DNA of 64,000 nucleotides from Pedobacter zeaxanthinifaciens (GTDB lineage Bacteria; Bacteroidota; Bacteroidia; Sphingobacteriales; Sphingobacteriaceae): NCBI RefSeq assembly GCF_003313335.1, contig NZ_QMHP01000002.1, positions 248,001 to 312,000 of the forward strand, read 5' to 3'. Shown piece by piece: positions 16,184 to 25,745 of this stretch (position 1 is its first letter; each line of letters starts with the position of its first letter). The notes under the pieces were generated by a model. It saw only the letters and a program-made list of their open reading frames with translations, ran no database searches and was not told where the DNA came from. The position numbers and the translations under genes were made by a program.

Positions 16184-17617
16184 TTAATTCCATCCGCCAC
16201 CTAACGCTTGATAAATTTTTACCATCGCATTAAGTTGCTGTTTCTTTGTTTCTATCAACTCCAGTTTAGCTTCTAAAGCATCTCGTTGAGTCATCAACAC
16301 CTCTAAATAGTCGGCCCTCGCCGATTTAAATAGGTCATTTGATATATTGATAGATTGGTTAAGTGCTTGCACCTGTTTATCTTTTAAATCGTAAGTTTTT
16401 TTCAGATTACCAATGCTAGCCATTTGATTAGCCACTTCTATGTACGCATTTAAAATAGTTCTTTCATATTGATAAACTGCTTGTGTTTGCTTGGCGTTGG
16501 CTGCGAAATAGCTTGCTTTAATAGCGTTCTTGTTAATTAAGGGCGCAGCAATATCGCCCGCTATCGAATACAGCATAGATTCTGGAAATTTAACTAGGTA
16601 GGAAGGGTTAAAGGCTTGAAAACCTAAGGCACCAGTAATACCAAACGAAGGATAAAACTGTGCTTTAGCCGCTTTAACATCTAACTTCGAAGCAATTAAA
16701 TCCAGCTCCGCTTGTTTAATATCTGGTCGGTTAGCCAACAACTGTGAAGGAATGCCCACAGGAAACTGATCCGCTACACTATCAAAACTGTTTACATTTC
16801 TAGCAATATGCTGCGGATATCTTCCTAGTAGAAAGTTGATCTTGTTTTCGGTTTCAGTAATTTGTTGCGCAATTTGATATTCCAAGCTTTTTGAACTTAG
16901 CACCTCGGCCTCAAATTTACGCACAGCTAATTCTGTTACCCTGGCCGCTTCCTTTTGTAGCTTCACTACTTCCAAGGCATTGCTTTGCAATGCTATGTTT
17001 TTGCGGACCATTGCCAATTGATTATCCAATGCCAAAAGTTCGTAGTAAGAGTTTGCAATTTCTGCTACCAAGTTAGTTACAACAAAGTTTTTGCCTTCAA
17101 CTGATGACAGGTAACGAGTGTAAGCGGCTTTCTTAGCATTACGTAATTTGTGCCAAACATCAACTTCCCAATTAGCATACAGTCCCGCCATAAAATCGGG
17201 TACGGGATCTGGCATTTCTTTTCCAGGTTCTATTTCAGTGGTGGCATCACCTGCTCCCTGGCTAGTGTACCGTCCTACTTTTTCAAGTCCAGCGCCTGCT
17301 CTTATACCAACTGAAGGCAGCAATTCACCTTTTCTTGCCCTAACTTCACTTCTAGCTATTTCAATTTCCTGTAGGGTGATATTTAACTCCTGATTATTTT
17401 GCAAAGCAGTATCAATCAGGTTAGTCAGATATTGATCTTTAAAATAGTCTTTCCATTTAATTGCTGCCAAGTTAGTAGTATCGCTTCCACTATTGGCATA
17501 AGTATTGGGTGTGCTTTTGTTCTCGTTTTTTTGAACAATGGCTGGTATTTTACAGCTTGAATATGCCATGTATAACAGTGCAAATCCCCATATTTTATAT
17601 TGATTTCTTTTATACAT
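16184..17617 (-). CDS. TolC-family efflux outer-membrane factor (OprM/NodT type)
   Basis: This is an outer-membrane channel protein of about 477 residues with signal peptide and lipobox SSC (Cys near residue 22 from the ATG at 17617). The body is two repeats of the OEP helix-strand pattern, including NQELNITLQEIEIARSEV and LLANRPDIKQAELDLIASK, both diagnostic of OprM/NodT proteins. It is the exit duct of the RND pump encoded upstream; its start overlaps the RND gene by 8 bp. The ATG is preferred over a TTG three codons upstream. Confidence 0.93.
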   Translation of the reverse strand: MYKRNQYKIWGFALLYMAYSSCKIPAIVQKNENKSTPNTYANSGSDTTNLAAIKWKDYFKDQYLTNLIDTALQNNQELNITLQEIEIARSEVRARKGELLPSVGIRAGAGLEKVGRYTSQGAGDATTEIEPGKEMPDPVPDFMAGLYANWEVDVWHKLRNAKKAAYTRYLSSVEGKNFVVTNLVAEIANSYYELLALDNQLAMVRKNIALQSNALEVVKLQKEAARVTELAVRKFEAEVLSSKSLEYQIAQQITETENKINFLLGRYPQHIARNVNSFDSVADQFPVGIPSQLLANRPDIKQAELDLIASKLDVKAAKAQFYPSFGITGALGFQAFNPSYLVKFPESMLYSIAGDIAAPLINKNAIKASYFAANAKQTQAVYQYERTILNAYIEVANQMASIGNLKKTYDLKDKQVQALNQSINISNDLFKSARADYLEVLMTQRDALEAKLELIETKKQQLNAMVKIYQALGGGWN

Positions 17618-20600
17618 TGCCTTCAATTTCTTCGGTTAACGGATGTTCTTCTTCAATTTTAATCAGTTTGCGTTTGCTGGCGATGGTACCGAACACATAA
17701 TACAGCCCTGGGATGATAATTACACCAAATACAGTTCCAAGGAGCATACCTCCAGCAGCTGCTGAACCAATTGTTCTGTTGCCAATTGCACCGGGACCAG
17801 TGGCAAAAACTAAAGGAATTAAACCTGCGATGAACGCAAATGAGGTCATTAAAATAGGGCGGAACCTTACCACTGCACCTTCCATGGCGGCAGCAAGTAT
17901 TGTTTTTCCTTCCGCATGTTTTAGGGAGGCAAATTCCACAATTAATACGGCATTTTTACCCAATAAACCAATGAGCATTACCATAGATACTTGGGCGTAG
18001 ATGTTATTTTCTAATCCAAACAACTTAAGGAAAAGGAAAGCGCCGAAGATACCCACCGGCAATGAAAATATTACCGCCAAAGGTAAGATGAAACTTTCGT
18101 ACTGTGCAGAAAGCACCAAATAAACGAAACCTAAACAGATGATAAAAATGTAAACAGCTTCATTGCCTCTACTGCTTTCATCTTTGGAGATACCTGCCCA
18201 GTCGATACCGTAACCCCTTGGCAAGGTTTTCTTAGCCACCTCTTCTACAGCTTTTAGCGCTTCGCCAGAGCTGTAGCCATTTGCTGCTGATCCGTTTACT
18301 TCGGCAGAGTTGTACATGTTATGGCGAGTAATTTCCGACAAGCCATATACTTTTTGCATGGTCATGAATGCCGAGAAAGGCACCATTTCATCCTTTTCGT
18401 TTTTAACGTAAAGTTTCATCACATCTGCAGGTAAGGCCCTGTATTGTGGTAACGATTGAACAATTACCTTGTACTGTCTACCGAATTTGATGAAGTTGGT
18501 TTCATAGTTACTACCAATTAAATCAGATAAAGTTTCCAATGCTTTTTCAGGAGTAACACCTTTTTGCTGTGCTTTATCGTTATCAATATTTAACATGTAT
18601 TGCGGGAAACTGGCGCTGTAGAAAGTAAATACCGATTGCAGCTCAGGGCGTTTGTTCAATTCCTTAACAAAGTCCTTGCTCACTTTTTCCATCTCTACAT
18701 AGTTGTTCCTACCTGCTTTATCCAATAAACGAAGCTCGAAACCTCCAGCTGCACCATAGCCTGGCACCGCAGGTGGTTGGAAAAACTCCACCATAGCACC
18801 TGGAATATCTTTCGATTTTTCTTCCAGTTCTTTGATGATATCCTGTGCACTATTTTTACGATCTTTCCAATCTTTTAGGTTGATTAGACAGGTACCCGAG
18901 TTGGATCCAGTTCCTTCGGTAAGCACCTCGTATCCGGCTAATGCCGAAACAGATTTTACCCCTTCAATTTCCTCGCAAATTTTTTCCAACCTTTCTGAAA
19001 TTTGGTTGGTTCTTTCCAAAGTTGATCCTGGAGGCGTTTGAATAATCGCATAAATCATCCCTTGGTCTTCATTAGGAATAAAACCAGATGGAACTGAACT
19101 GCTTAAAAAATAAGTAGCTACGCAGAAAATACCAAGCACACCAAATATCGCTACACGGCGAGTAACCACCTTCGTCATTACTTTTTGGTAACGGCCAGTT
19201 AATCTGTAAAACCAGTTGTTAAATGCATTTAATCCTTTATCAATAATTGATTTTTTATGTTGATGATTAGCACTATGTTTCTTCAACATAATGGCACATA
19301 AAGCTGGTGTTAAAGTTAAGGCTACAATACCGGATAGGATAATTGACGTAGCCATGGTGATGGAGAACTGGCGGTAAAAAACACCAACAGGACCCGACAT
19401 AAATGCCACTGGAATGAATACCGAAGCCATCAAAAAGGTAATTGCCACAATAGCACCACCAATTTCGCTAATAGCTAACTGCGTTGCTTTCAATACAGAC
19501 AATCGCTTATCAGCTTCCATCTTGGCGTGGACGGCCTCAATTACCACAATGGCATCATCAACCACAATGCCAATAGCAAGTACCAAAGCAAATAACGTGA
19601 TAAGGTTTAGCGTAATGCCGAAAAACTGCATGAATACGAATGAACCGATCAGCGATACAGGAACAGCAATTGCTGGAATTAAGGTAGAACGCCAATCGCC
19701 AAGGAAGATGAAAACTACCAAGCCTACCAAAATGAAAGCTTCCACCAAGGTATGTACTACTTTTTCGATAGAGGCATCTAAGAATTTGGATACGTCGTAG
19801 CTGATCTCATAATCCATGCCTTTAGGGAAAGAAGTCGCTTTGATTTCTTCCATCCGCTTCTTTACATCTTCAATTACTTGTTGTGCATTACTGCCATAAG
19901 ATTGCTTTAATACAATAGCCGCTGAAGGTTTACCATTGATGTGCGAATACAAATCGTACATGGAACTGCCAAATTCTACATCGGCAACATCTTTTAAACG
20001 TAGGATTTCGCCGTTCGCACTTGCTCTTAGGATGATATTACGGTAGCCATCTTCGTTGGTAAAACGCCCTGGGTATTTCAATACATACTCGAACGATTCG
20101 GAACGTTTACCCGAACTTTCACCGGTTTTACCTGGTGATGCCTCTAAACTTTGGTTGTTTAATGCTTCCAATACTTCCTCTGAAGAGATTTTGTAGGTCA
20201 GCATTTTATCGGGCTTTAACCAAATACGCATTGCATATTCGCGGTTACCCAAAATGTCGGCAAAGCCTACGCCATCCACACGTTTTAGCTCTGGTAGTAA
20301 GTTAATATCCGCATAGTTGTACAAGAAATTTTCGTTCATGTGCGGATCTTTACTGAACACGTTAACATACATTAGCATGTTAGGCTGTTCACGACTAATC
20401 TTTATCCCTTCTCTAATTACCAAAGGAGGAAGCTTATTAGTAACAGCAGCAACACGATTTTGTACGTTTAAGGTAGCTTGGTCTGGGTTGGTACCTAAGT
20501 TAAATACGATTTGGATAGAACACTCGCCATCATTACCAGCATCCGAAGTCATATATTTCATTCCCGGAATACCGTTAAGGGCTCTTTCCAGTGGAATTAC

Positions 20601-20783
20601 TACGGCTTTAATTAAAAGTTCATTGTTGGCACCTGGATATTCGGCTACTACGTTTACCATAGGAGGCGATATATTAGGAAGTTGAGTTACGGGTAGGCCA
20701 ATAAGTGCCAATACCCCTATGAATACGATAACCAGCGATATCACTATCGACAACACTGGTCGTTTGATAAATTTGCTAAACAT
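17610..20783 (-). CDS. RND efflux transporter, HAE1 family
   Basis: This 1057-residue inner-membrane pump is of the AcrB/MexB class. Proton-relay residues are visible: the Asp pair in GIVVDDAIVV (TM4) and the Lys in LLGKNAVLIVEF (TM10). Two large periplasmic loops follow TM1 and TM7. It exports hydrophobic or amphiphilic compounds using proton motive force, in a tripartite complex with the adaptor and TolC-like protein of the same operon. Length and motifs are intact. The substrate cannot be predicted. Confidence 0.96.
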   Translation of the reverse strand: MFSKFIKRPVLSIVISLVIVFIGVLALIGLPVTQLPNISPPMVNVVAEYPGANNELLIKAVVIPLERALNGIPGMKYMTSDAGNDGECSIQIVFNLGTNPDQATLNVQNRVAAVTNKLPPLVIREGIKISREQPNMLMYVNVFSKDPHMNENFLYNYADINLLPELKRVDGVGFADILGNREYAMRIWLKPDKMLTYKISSEEVLEALNNQSLEASPGKTGESSGKRSESFEYVLKYPGRFTNEDGYRNIILRASANGEILRLKDVADVEFGSSMYDLYSHINGKPSAAIVLKQSYGSNAQQVIEDVKKRMEEIKATSFPKGMDYEISYDVSKFLDASIEKVVHTLVEAFILVGLVVFIFLGDWRSTLIPAIAVPVSLIGSFVFMQFFGITLNLITLFALVLAIGIVVDDAIVVIEAVHAKMEADKRLSVLKATQLAISEIGGAIVAITFLMASVFIPVAFMSGPVGVFYRQFSITMATSIILSGIVALTLTPALCAIMLKKHSANHQHKKSIIDKGLNAFNNWFYRLTGRYQKVMTKVVTRRVAIFGVLGIFCVATYFLSSSVPSGFIPNEDQGMIYAIIQTPPGSTLERTNQISERLEKICEEIEGVKSVSALAGYEVLTEGTGSNSGTCLINLKDWKDRKNSAQDIIKELEEKSKDIPGAMVEFFQPPAVPGYGAAGGFELRLLDKAGRNNYVEMEKVSKDFVKELNKRPELQSVFTFYSASFPQYMLNIDNDKAQQKGVTPEKALETLSDLIGSNYETNFIKFGRQYKVIVQSLPQYRALPADVMKLYVKNEKDEMVPFSAFMTMQKVYGLSEITRHNMYNSAEVNGSAANGYSSGEALKAVEEVAKKTLPRGYGIDWAGISKDESSRGNEAVYIFIICLGFVYLVLSAQYESFILPLAVIFSLPVGIFGAFLFLKLFGLENNIYAQVSMVMLIGLLGKNAVLIVEFASLKHAEGKTILAAAMEGAVVRFRPILMTSFAFIAGLIPLVFATGPGAIGNRTIGSAAAGGMLLGTVFGVIIIPGLYYVFGTIASKRKLIKIEEEHPLTEEIEGNV

Positions 20784-20804
20784 AATTTTTAAGGAAAATG
20801 GCTA

Positions 20805-21890
20805 CTACTCTGCTTTTAATTGTAATTGGCTTAGCGCTTGTTTAGGTTCAATAAACTTGAAGTTGATTTTTTCATCGTCCTTCACTTTTTGAACGCCGTC
20901 AAACACAATTTTTTCGCCTTGTTGTAGGCCACTTGCAACTACGTAAAGGTCCGGAAGCTCACCACCAATTTTAATTTCCTTGGATTTAGCAACGCCTTTG
21001 CTGTCAATTACAAAAACATAAGTTTTATCCTGCAATTCGTAAGTAGCTTTTTGAGGGATGATTAATGCATTTTTCAAAGGAATAACCATTTGTACCTTTC
21101 CTGTTTCCCCATGGCGCAACAACTGATTTGGATTTGGGAATTTTGCTCTAAAAGCGATGTTTCCCGTTTCAGAATCGAATTCGCCTTCAATGGTTTCTAC
21201 TTCGCCTTTGCTTCCCAAGGTTTCGCCATTGGCTAAAATGAGGCTAACGTTGGTGTTATTTTTAGATTTTGATTGCTGAAAATTAAGATACTCAGGCTCT
21301 GAAACATTAAAGTAAGCAAACATTTGACTATTGTCTGAAAGTGTGGTCAGCAACTCACCTTCATCAATTAAACTTCCTAGTTTTTTTGGTAGGCGGTCAA
21401 TTTTGCCATCAAAAGGCGCTCTAATTTCAGTAAAAGATAGATGAAGCTTAGCTAATGACTCTTCGGCTTTTGCTTGAGCTAATTTGGCTTTGGCCATTGC
21501 CAGTTCATTTGGAGCTACTACATTTTTATCGGCCAATAATTTGGTGTTAGCTAATTCAATTTCCGACGCCTTTACCTCAGCCTGTGCTTTAAGCACTTCA
21601 GCTTCGTACATTTTAGGCATAATTTTGAAAAGTAACTGTCCTGCTTTTACGTTTTGGCCTTCATCTACGTAAATATTTTGCAAAAATCCTTTTTCTTGAG
21701 CCCTAATTTCGATGTTACGGACAGAGCGGATTTGCGATACGTATTCTTTAGTGAAAGAGGTGTCCAGCGTTAACGGACTTGTGGCAGTGTAGTTGGTTTT
21801 TTCTTCTTTTTCTTCTTCTTTTTTACCGGAGCAACTGCAATAAAATAGGACGGAGGCACATACACCTACGAGCATTAGATTTTTCTTCAT
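20805..21890 (-). CDS. RND efflux periplasmic adaptor (MFP)
   Basis: This 361-residue membrane-fusion protein has a lipoprotein-type signal (cysteines 18 and 20), then a KEEEKEE stretch. Lipoyl-like halves near residues 55-85 (IYVDEGQNVKAGQLLFKI) and 155-175 flank an alpha-hairpin rich in Ala and Lys (95-145), followed by beta-barrel and membrane-proximal domains. It links the RND pump to the outer-membrane factor. It is the first gene of the three-gene operon, 21 bp before the pump gene. No repressor gene is next to it. Confidence 0.94.
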   Translation of the reverse strand: MKKNLMLVGVCASVLFYCSCSGKKEEEKEEKTNYTATSPLTLDTSFTKEYVSQIRSVRNIEIRAQEKGFLQNIYVDEGQNVKAGQLLFKIMPKMYEAEVLKAQAEVKASEIELANTKLLADKNVVAPNELAMAKAKLAQAKAEESLAKLHLSFTEIRAPFDGKIDRLPKKLGSLIDEGELLTTLSDNSQMFAYFNVSEPEYLNFQQSKSKNNTNVSLILANGETLGSKGEVETIEGEFDSETGNIAFRAKFPNPNQLLRHGETGKVQMVIPLKNALIIPQKATYELQDKTYVFVIDSKGVAKSKEIKIGGELPDLYVVASGLQQGEKIVFDGVQKVKDDEKINFKFIEPKQALSQLQLKAE

Positions 21891-22110
21891 TGTGTTATTA
21901 TTATTTACCTAGTTGTTAAAAATTAAAGAAAACTTACTATTGAGATTTTGCAGTGGTTTTCTTTGTTGCGGTCAAAAATAATTTCACAACCATGAAGTTT
22001 TAATGAAGAAAAATGAACCTAATCTTCATAAATGGAGAAATAAATAAAAAATGTTGATTGTATTACTAAAGTGTATGAAAAAATGAGTTCGAAATACCTT
22101 AAAAACAAAA

Positions 22111-22136
22111 AAATCCCGCATTAAGCGGGATTTTTA
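22111..22136 (-). terminator. Rho-independent terminator after dnaJ
   Basis: AAATCCCGC (22111-22119) pairs with GCGGGATTT (22125-22133), with A- and T-runs on both sides. It ends the grpE-dnaJ transcript immediately after the dnaJ stop codon. Confidence 0.85.
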
Positions 22137-23297
22137 TCATTCGAAATATTCTTTCATCTTATCGAAAAAGCTTTTGTCGCTTTTGCCGGGCTGCGGCTTA
22201 AAGTTTGCCGACTCCCTCAGTTTTTCCAATAAGGCTCTTTCTTCACTATTTAATGCCTTTGGTGTCCAAATATTGACGTGTATAATTTGATCACCGCGGT
22301 GGTATGAGTTTACCTCTGGAATGCCTTTGCCTTTTAAACGGAGTAGTTTTCCACTTTGAGTACCAGGTTCAATTTTAATTTTCGCTTTACCGTCAATGGT
22401 TGGTACCTCTACGCTTGCGCCAAGTGCAGCATCAGGAATGCTTACATGTAAATCGTAAACCACGTTGTTTCCTTCACGTTTTAATGTTTCGTGAGGAACT
22501 TCTTCAATCAAAATAATTAAATCGCCGGGAATACCACCGTTAGGGGCAGCATTACCTTTGCCAGCCATGCTCAATTGCATACCTTCGCTTACACCCGCAG
22601 GGATATTGATTGAGATGGTTTCTTCGCCTCTAACCGTGCCATCGCCGTGGCAAACGTTACATTTAGAAGTAATTTGTTGGCCACTACCATGGCAGGTTGG
22701 ACAAGTTGCCGTAGTTTGCATTTGTCCTAAAATAGTATTAGTGACCCTACGTACCGAACCGCTACCACCACAAGTTTTACATGTGCTTACCGAACCTTTA
22801 TCTTTTGCGCCACTGCCATCACAAGTTTTACAAACTACTTGTTTGTTCACTTTGATTTTTTTCTCAGCACCGTTGGCAATCTCATCAAGTGTTAGCTTTA
22901 CTTTGATACGGAGATTTGATCCTTTAGCTACCCTACGGCCGCCTCTTGATTGTCCGCCGCCGCCAAAAAAACTATCAAACGGACTGCCGCCGCCACCAAA
23001 AATATCTCCAAACTGACTGAAGATATCTTCCATGTTCATGCCGCCACCGCCATAGCCGCCGCTAGCTGCTCCGCCTACACCTGCATGTCCAAATTGATCA
23101 TAGCGCTGTTTTTTTTCAGGGCTACTTAACACCTCATAGGCTTCGGCAGCTTCCTTAAATTTGTCTTCAGCAGATTTATCATCAGGATTTTTATCCGGGT
23201 GATATTTGATTGCCAACTTACGGTAAGCCTTTTTTATCTCTTCCGCCGATGCGCTTTTGGAAACGCCAAGCACGTCGTAATAATCTCTTTTGCTCAT
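22137..23297 (-). CDS. dnaJ: Chaperone DnaJ
   Basis: This 386-residue type I J-protein has a J domain (1-70) with HPD at 33-35, a Gly-rich linker (75-120), and four CxxCxGxG zinc motifs ([32 protein letters not shown], about 155-225). Substrate-binding C-terminal domains follow. It stimulates DnaK ATPase and delivers unfolded clients in the cytoplasm. It follows grpE by 59 bp on the same strand; dnaK is not in the window. Confidence 0.98.
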   Translation of the reverse strand: MSKRDYYDVLGVSKSASAEEIKKAYRKLAIKYHPDKNPDDKSAEDKFKEAAEAYEVLSSPEKKQRYDQFGHAGVGGAASGGYGGGGMNMEDIFSQFGDIFGGGGSPFDSFFGGGGQSRGGRRVAKGSNLRIKVKLTLDEIANGAEKKIKVNKQVVCKTCDGSGAKDKGSVSTCKTCGGSGSVRRVTNTILGQMQTTATCPTCHGSGQQITSKCNVCHGDGTVRGEETISINIPAGVSEGMQLSMAGKGNAAPNGGIPGDLIILIEEVPHETLKREGNNVVYDLHVSIPDAALGASVEVPTIDGKAKIKIEPGTQSGKLLRLKGKGIPEVNSYHRGDQIIHVNIWTPKALNSEERALLEKLRESANFKPQPGKSDKSFFDKMKEYFE

Positions 23298-23356
23298 TTT
23301 ATATAATGCGATAATAAGTGAATTAGCGAATTAGCTAATTTTCACATTATCAAATT

Positions 23357-23941
23357 TTATGCTCCTACTACTACTTTCGCAAAACGCACTACTTTGTCGT
23401 TAAGCGTGTAACCTTTTTCTAACTCATCAATTACTTTTCCTTTTTGTTCTTCCGTTGGAGAAGGAATCTGAGTAATTGCTTCGTGAATATCTGTGTTGAA
23501 CTCCGTATTGATGCTTTGAATTTCTTTTAAACCTTTCTGAGTTAAAATGCTTTTCAATTTAGTTTGCACCAATACAATACCTTCGCGAACAGGGGCTACA
23601 TCGGTAGCATTTTCTGTAGCTTTAAGGGCACGTTCAAAATCATCTAACACAGGTAAAAGAGAAACCACTACATCTTTACCAGCTGTTTGTAGCAACTCTA
23701 CACGTTCTTTTTGCGTACGGCGTTTAAAATTGTCGAACTCAGCAAACAGGCGTAGGTATTTATCATTCAACTCTGCTACTTCATTTTTTAACTTTTCCTC
23801 TGCCGATAGCTCCTCTTTAGCCTCAGCGGTTTCAGTTGCATTTTGCTCTTCTGTATTTTCAGCAGGTGTATTTTCTAAAGTTTCGTCAGTTACGTTAGTA
23901 TCCATCACAGGTTCTTCTTCCTTTTTCTTCTTGTTAAACAT
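23357..23941 (-). CDS. grpE: Nucleotide exchange factor GrpE
   Basis: This protein of about 194 residues has an acidic, low-complexity N-terminus (E, T and A rich, residues 1-65) and a long coiled-coil (about 65-115) containing LRLFAEFDNFKRRTQKE. The C-terminal beta domain carries HEAITQIPSP and ends GYTLNDKVVRFAKVVVG. It releases ADP from DnaK. The ATG at 23941 (MFNKKKKEEE) is preferred; a longer frame to 23998 would add a basic-hydrophobic stretch not usual for GrpE. Confidence 0.96.
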   Translation of the reverse strand: MFNKKKKEEEPVMDTNVTDETLENTPAENTEEQNATETAEAKEELSAEEKLKNEVAELNDKYLRLFAEFDNFKRRTQKERVELLQTAGKDVVVSLLPVLDDFERALKATENATDVAPVREGIVLVQTKLKSILTQKGLKEIQSINTEFNTDIHEAITQIPSPTEEQKGKVIDELEKGYTLNDKVVRFAKVVVGA

Positions 23942-24103
23942 GTGTAATAGTTTTTTTGGTCTGAACAAAAGTTTTGCCAACGCTAATAAAACAGCCATGC
24001 TGTCAGTTTTGGGTTAAGTTCAACTAACAGAATGGCTGTAAAATAAAATTTTGTCAGAAATTTGTACGCTTAATATGGCGATGTATTTTTAATGGTTTAT
24101 TTG

Positions 24104-24781
24104 TTAAGCAATCTGCACATCTTCATGAATCAATCCGTTTTCGCATTTAATGATACGAGAAGGGAAAGTTCTAATGATATGATAATCGTGTGTAGCCATT
24201 AAAACGGCCGTTCCGCTTTGGCTAATTTGCTTTAATAGGAGTACAATTTCTTCTGATGTTTCTGGATCTAAGTTACCTGTAGGTTCATCAGCCAATATAA
24301 TTTCCGGATTGTTCAATAAAGCTCTGGCAATTACAATACGCTGCTGCTCACCACCCGACATTTCGTGAGGCATTTTCTTTATTTTAGAGCGTAGACCAAC
24401 TTTTTCCAATACGTCTTTAATACGTTCGCTAATCAAGTTTTTATCATTCCAGCCAGTAGCTTTTAAAACAAATTCTAAGTTTTGCTCAATGGTCCTATCA
24501 CTCAATAACTGAAAATCCTGAAAAACAATACCTAGTTTTCTTCTCAAATAAGGAACTTCTTTATCAGATAAGGTTTTGAGGTTAAAATTGGCAACACTTC
24601 CTTCGCCATTTCCAATATGCAAATCGCCATAAAGGATTTTTAACAAACTACTTTTTCCGGAGCCAGTTGCGCCAATTAAAAATACAAATTCGCCTTTAGC
24701 AACGTTAAGATTTACATTTGATAGCACTAAATGTTTTTGTTGAAAAACATCGACATTATTGAGGTTGATTACATTTTCCAT
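24104..24781 (-). CDS. ftsE: FtsE-like ABC transporter ATP-binding protein
   Basis: This 225-residue ATPase has Walker A GATGSGKSSLLK near 38-49, the signature MSGGEQQRI near 138-146, Walker B IILADEPTGNLDP near 158-170 and a final H-loop (MATHDYH). It matches FtsE, which with FtsX regulates envelope hydrolases at the division site. An AAAGAGC purine stretch precedes the ATG at 24781, which is why the longer frame to 24835 is not used. The ftsX partner is not adjacent. A LolD-type function is the alternative. Confidence 0.85.
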   Translation of the reverse strand: MENVINLNNVDVFQQKHLVLSNVNLNVAKGEFVFLIGATGSGKSSLLKILYGDLHIGNGEGSVANFNLKTLSDKEVPYLRRKLGIVFQDFQLLSDRTIEQNLEFVLKATGWNDKNLISERIKDVLEKVGLRSKIKKMPHEMSGGEQQRIVIARALLNNPEIILADEPTGNLDPETSEEIVLLLKQISQSGTAVLMATHDYHIIRTFPSRIIKCENGLIHEDVQIA

Positions 24782-24794
24782 TTGCTCTTTCGTT

Positions 24795-24998
24795 CTAAAG
24801 TTCCAATTTAGTGACCTGTCCAAAAGGAAGATCATTAATGATATTCATAATTTTTTCCTGTTGATCACCAAAGCCCAACTTTTCTAATGATTTGTCTGGT
24901 CTATCTACCCTGAAATAGGCTAGCAGTGTAAACTTGTCATCTCTAAGTTGCACGTAATTGGGTATTTTGGCTATGCCTTTAACTTTGATAATATACAT
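24795..24998 (-). CDS. Conserved small protein upstream of ftsE-like gene
   Basis: This 67-residue soluble protein starts MYIIKVKGIAKIPNYVQLRD and contains LLAYFRVDRPDKSL and INDLPFGQVTKLEL. I do not know a named family. It is read 13 bp before the ftsE-like ATG on the same strand, so the two are likely cotranscribed. It is small, has no membrane segment and looks like a conserved accessory or regulatory peptide. Confidence 0.65.
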   Translation of the reverse strand: MYIIKVKGIAKIPNYVQLRDDKFTLLAYFRVDRPDKSLEKLGFGDQQEKIMNIINDLPFGQVTKLEL

Positions 24999-25058
24999 GA
25001 AGTCCAAAAATAGTGTTTATATTGGAAATTATGTAGTTGGATTCAATTTATAAGAAAT

Positions 25059-25589
25059 TTAAGGTTGAGTTTCGCTATTGAATTTGTATAAAAATGGAGA
25101 TAATTTATTTTTTAGAAAAGGGTAGTTTATATCAGTGGTTTTGAACTTAGGAGGTCGTAACAAGGCTGAAATTGTAGTTAGGACAATTGGGATTACCACG
25201 ACGCATCCAACTACTCCAGCTCCTATTGCAAGCCAAACGTTGTCGATACTCAACGCATAGATAATATTTCCAGTAATTGCACCGACAGCGACTGCTCCAA
25301 AAATAGCATTAGATCTGTTTTTTTCAACAACTATCTTCGATATTTTGTGGTAGGGTATTATCATATCGTTTATACGACCATTTTTAGTGAAAATTGGACC
25401 AAATACTAAAGCCGTATCTGTAACTTCTAACAGTGGCGCAGCGTATGCAACATTAATTTGCTTACCTTTTTTATTAATCGTTTTATGATAAGCTTTAGTG
25501 ATAAATTCCGGTTTTTTAGGTGTTTGTGCGAAAGATGAAGTACACAAAAAAGTTAATGTGAGAAATAATACTACTTTATAGTTTTTCAT
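25059..25589 (-). CDS. Hypothetical secreted or membrane protein with Gly-rich hydrophobic pair
   Basis: This 176-residue protein has a signal peptide (ending SSFAQ), an N-terminal beta-rich domain (30-95, ending KISKIVVEK) and two hydrophobic Gly/Ala segments near 103-122 and 128-150. The layout (signal, small beta domain ending in a hydrophilic KI motif, two Gly-rich membrane helices) is also seen in the unrelated-looking gene at 30169-30690. No family recognised. Confidence 0.7.
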   Translation of the reverse strand: MKNYKVVLFLTLTFLCTSSFAQTPKKPEFITKAYHKTINKKGKQINVAYAAPLLEVTDTALVFGPIFTKNGRINDMIIPYHKISKIVVEKNRSNAIFGAVAVGAITGNIIYALSIDNVWLAIGAGVVGCVVVIPIVLTTISALLRPPKFKTTDINYPFLKNKLSPFLYKFNSETQP

Positions 25590-25696
25590 AATTTGATAGA
25601 TTTAGCAGAACTAATATAATCACAAATCATGAAATTTTTAATAAAACGATTAACCAAATAATCGATAAAACAATCCAGCCATATTAAAATTTCCCC

Positions 25697-25745
25697 TAAT
25701 CCCTAATCCCTAATCCCTAATCCCTAATCCCTAATCCCTAATCCC
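25697..25745. repeat. Heptanucleotide array (TAATCCC)x7
   Basis: Seven perfect copies of TAATCCC, preceded by CCCC. The last two copies encode the final residues and stop of the reverse-strand acyl-CoA reductase. Because GGGATTA reads Gly-Ile-Arg-Asp-stop in the incoming frame, copy-number change would not alter that protein. Confidence 0.95.

Noticed and set aside
25697-25745. Telomere-type function of the CCCTAAT-like array
   Set aside because: The resemblance is only in sequence; the array is internal to coding DNA of a circular-looking region.
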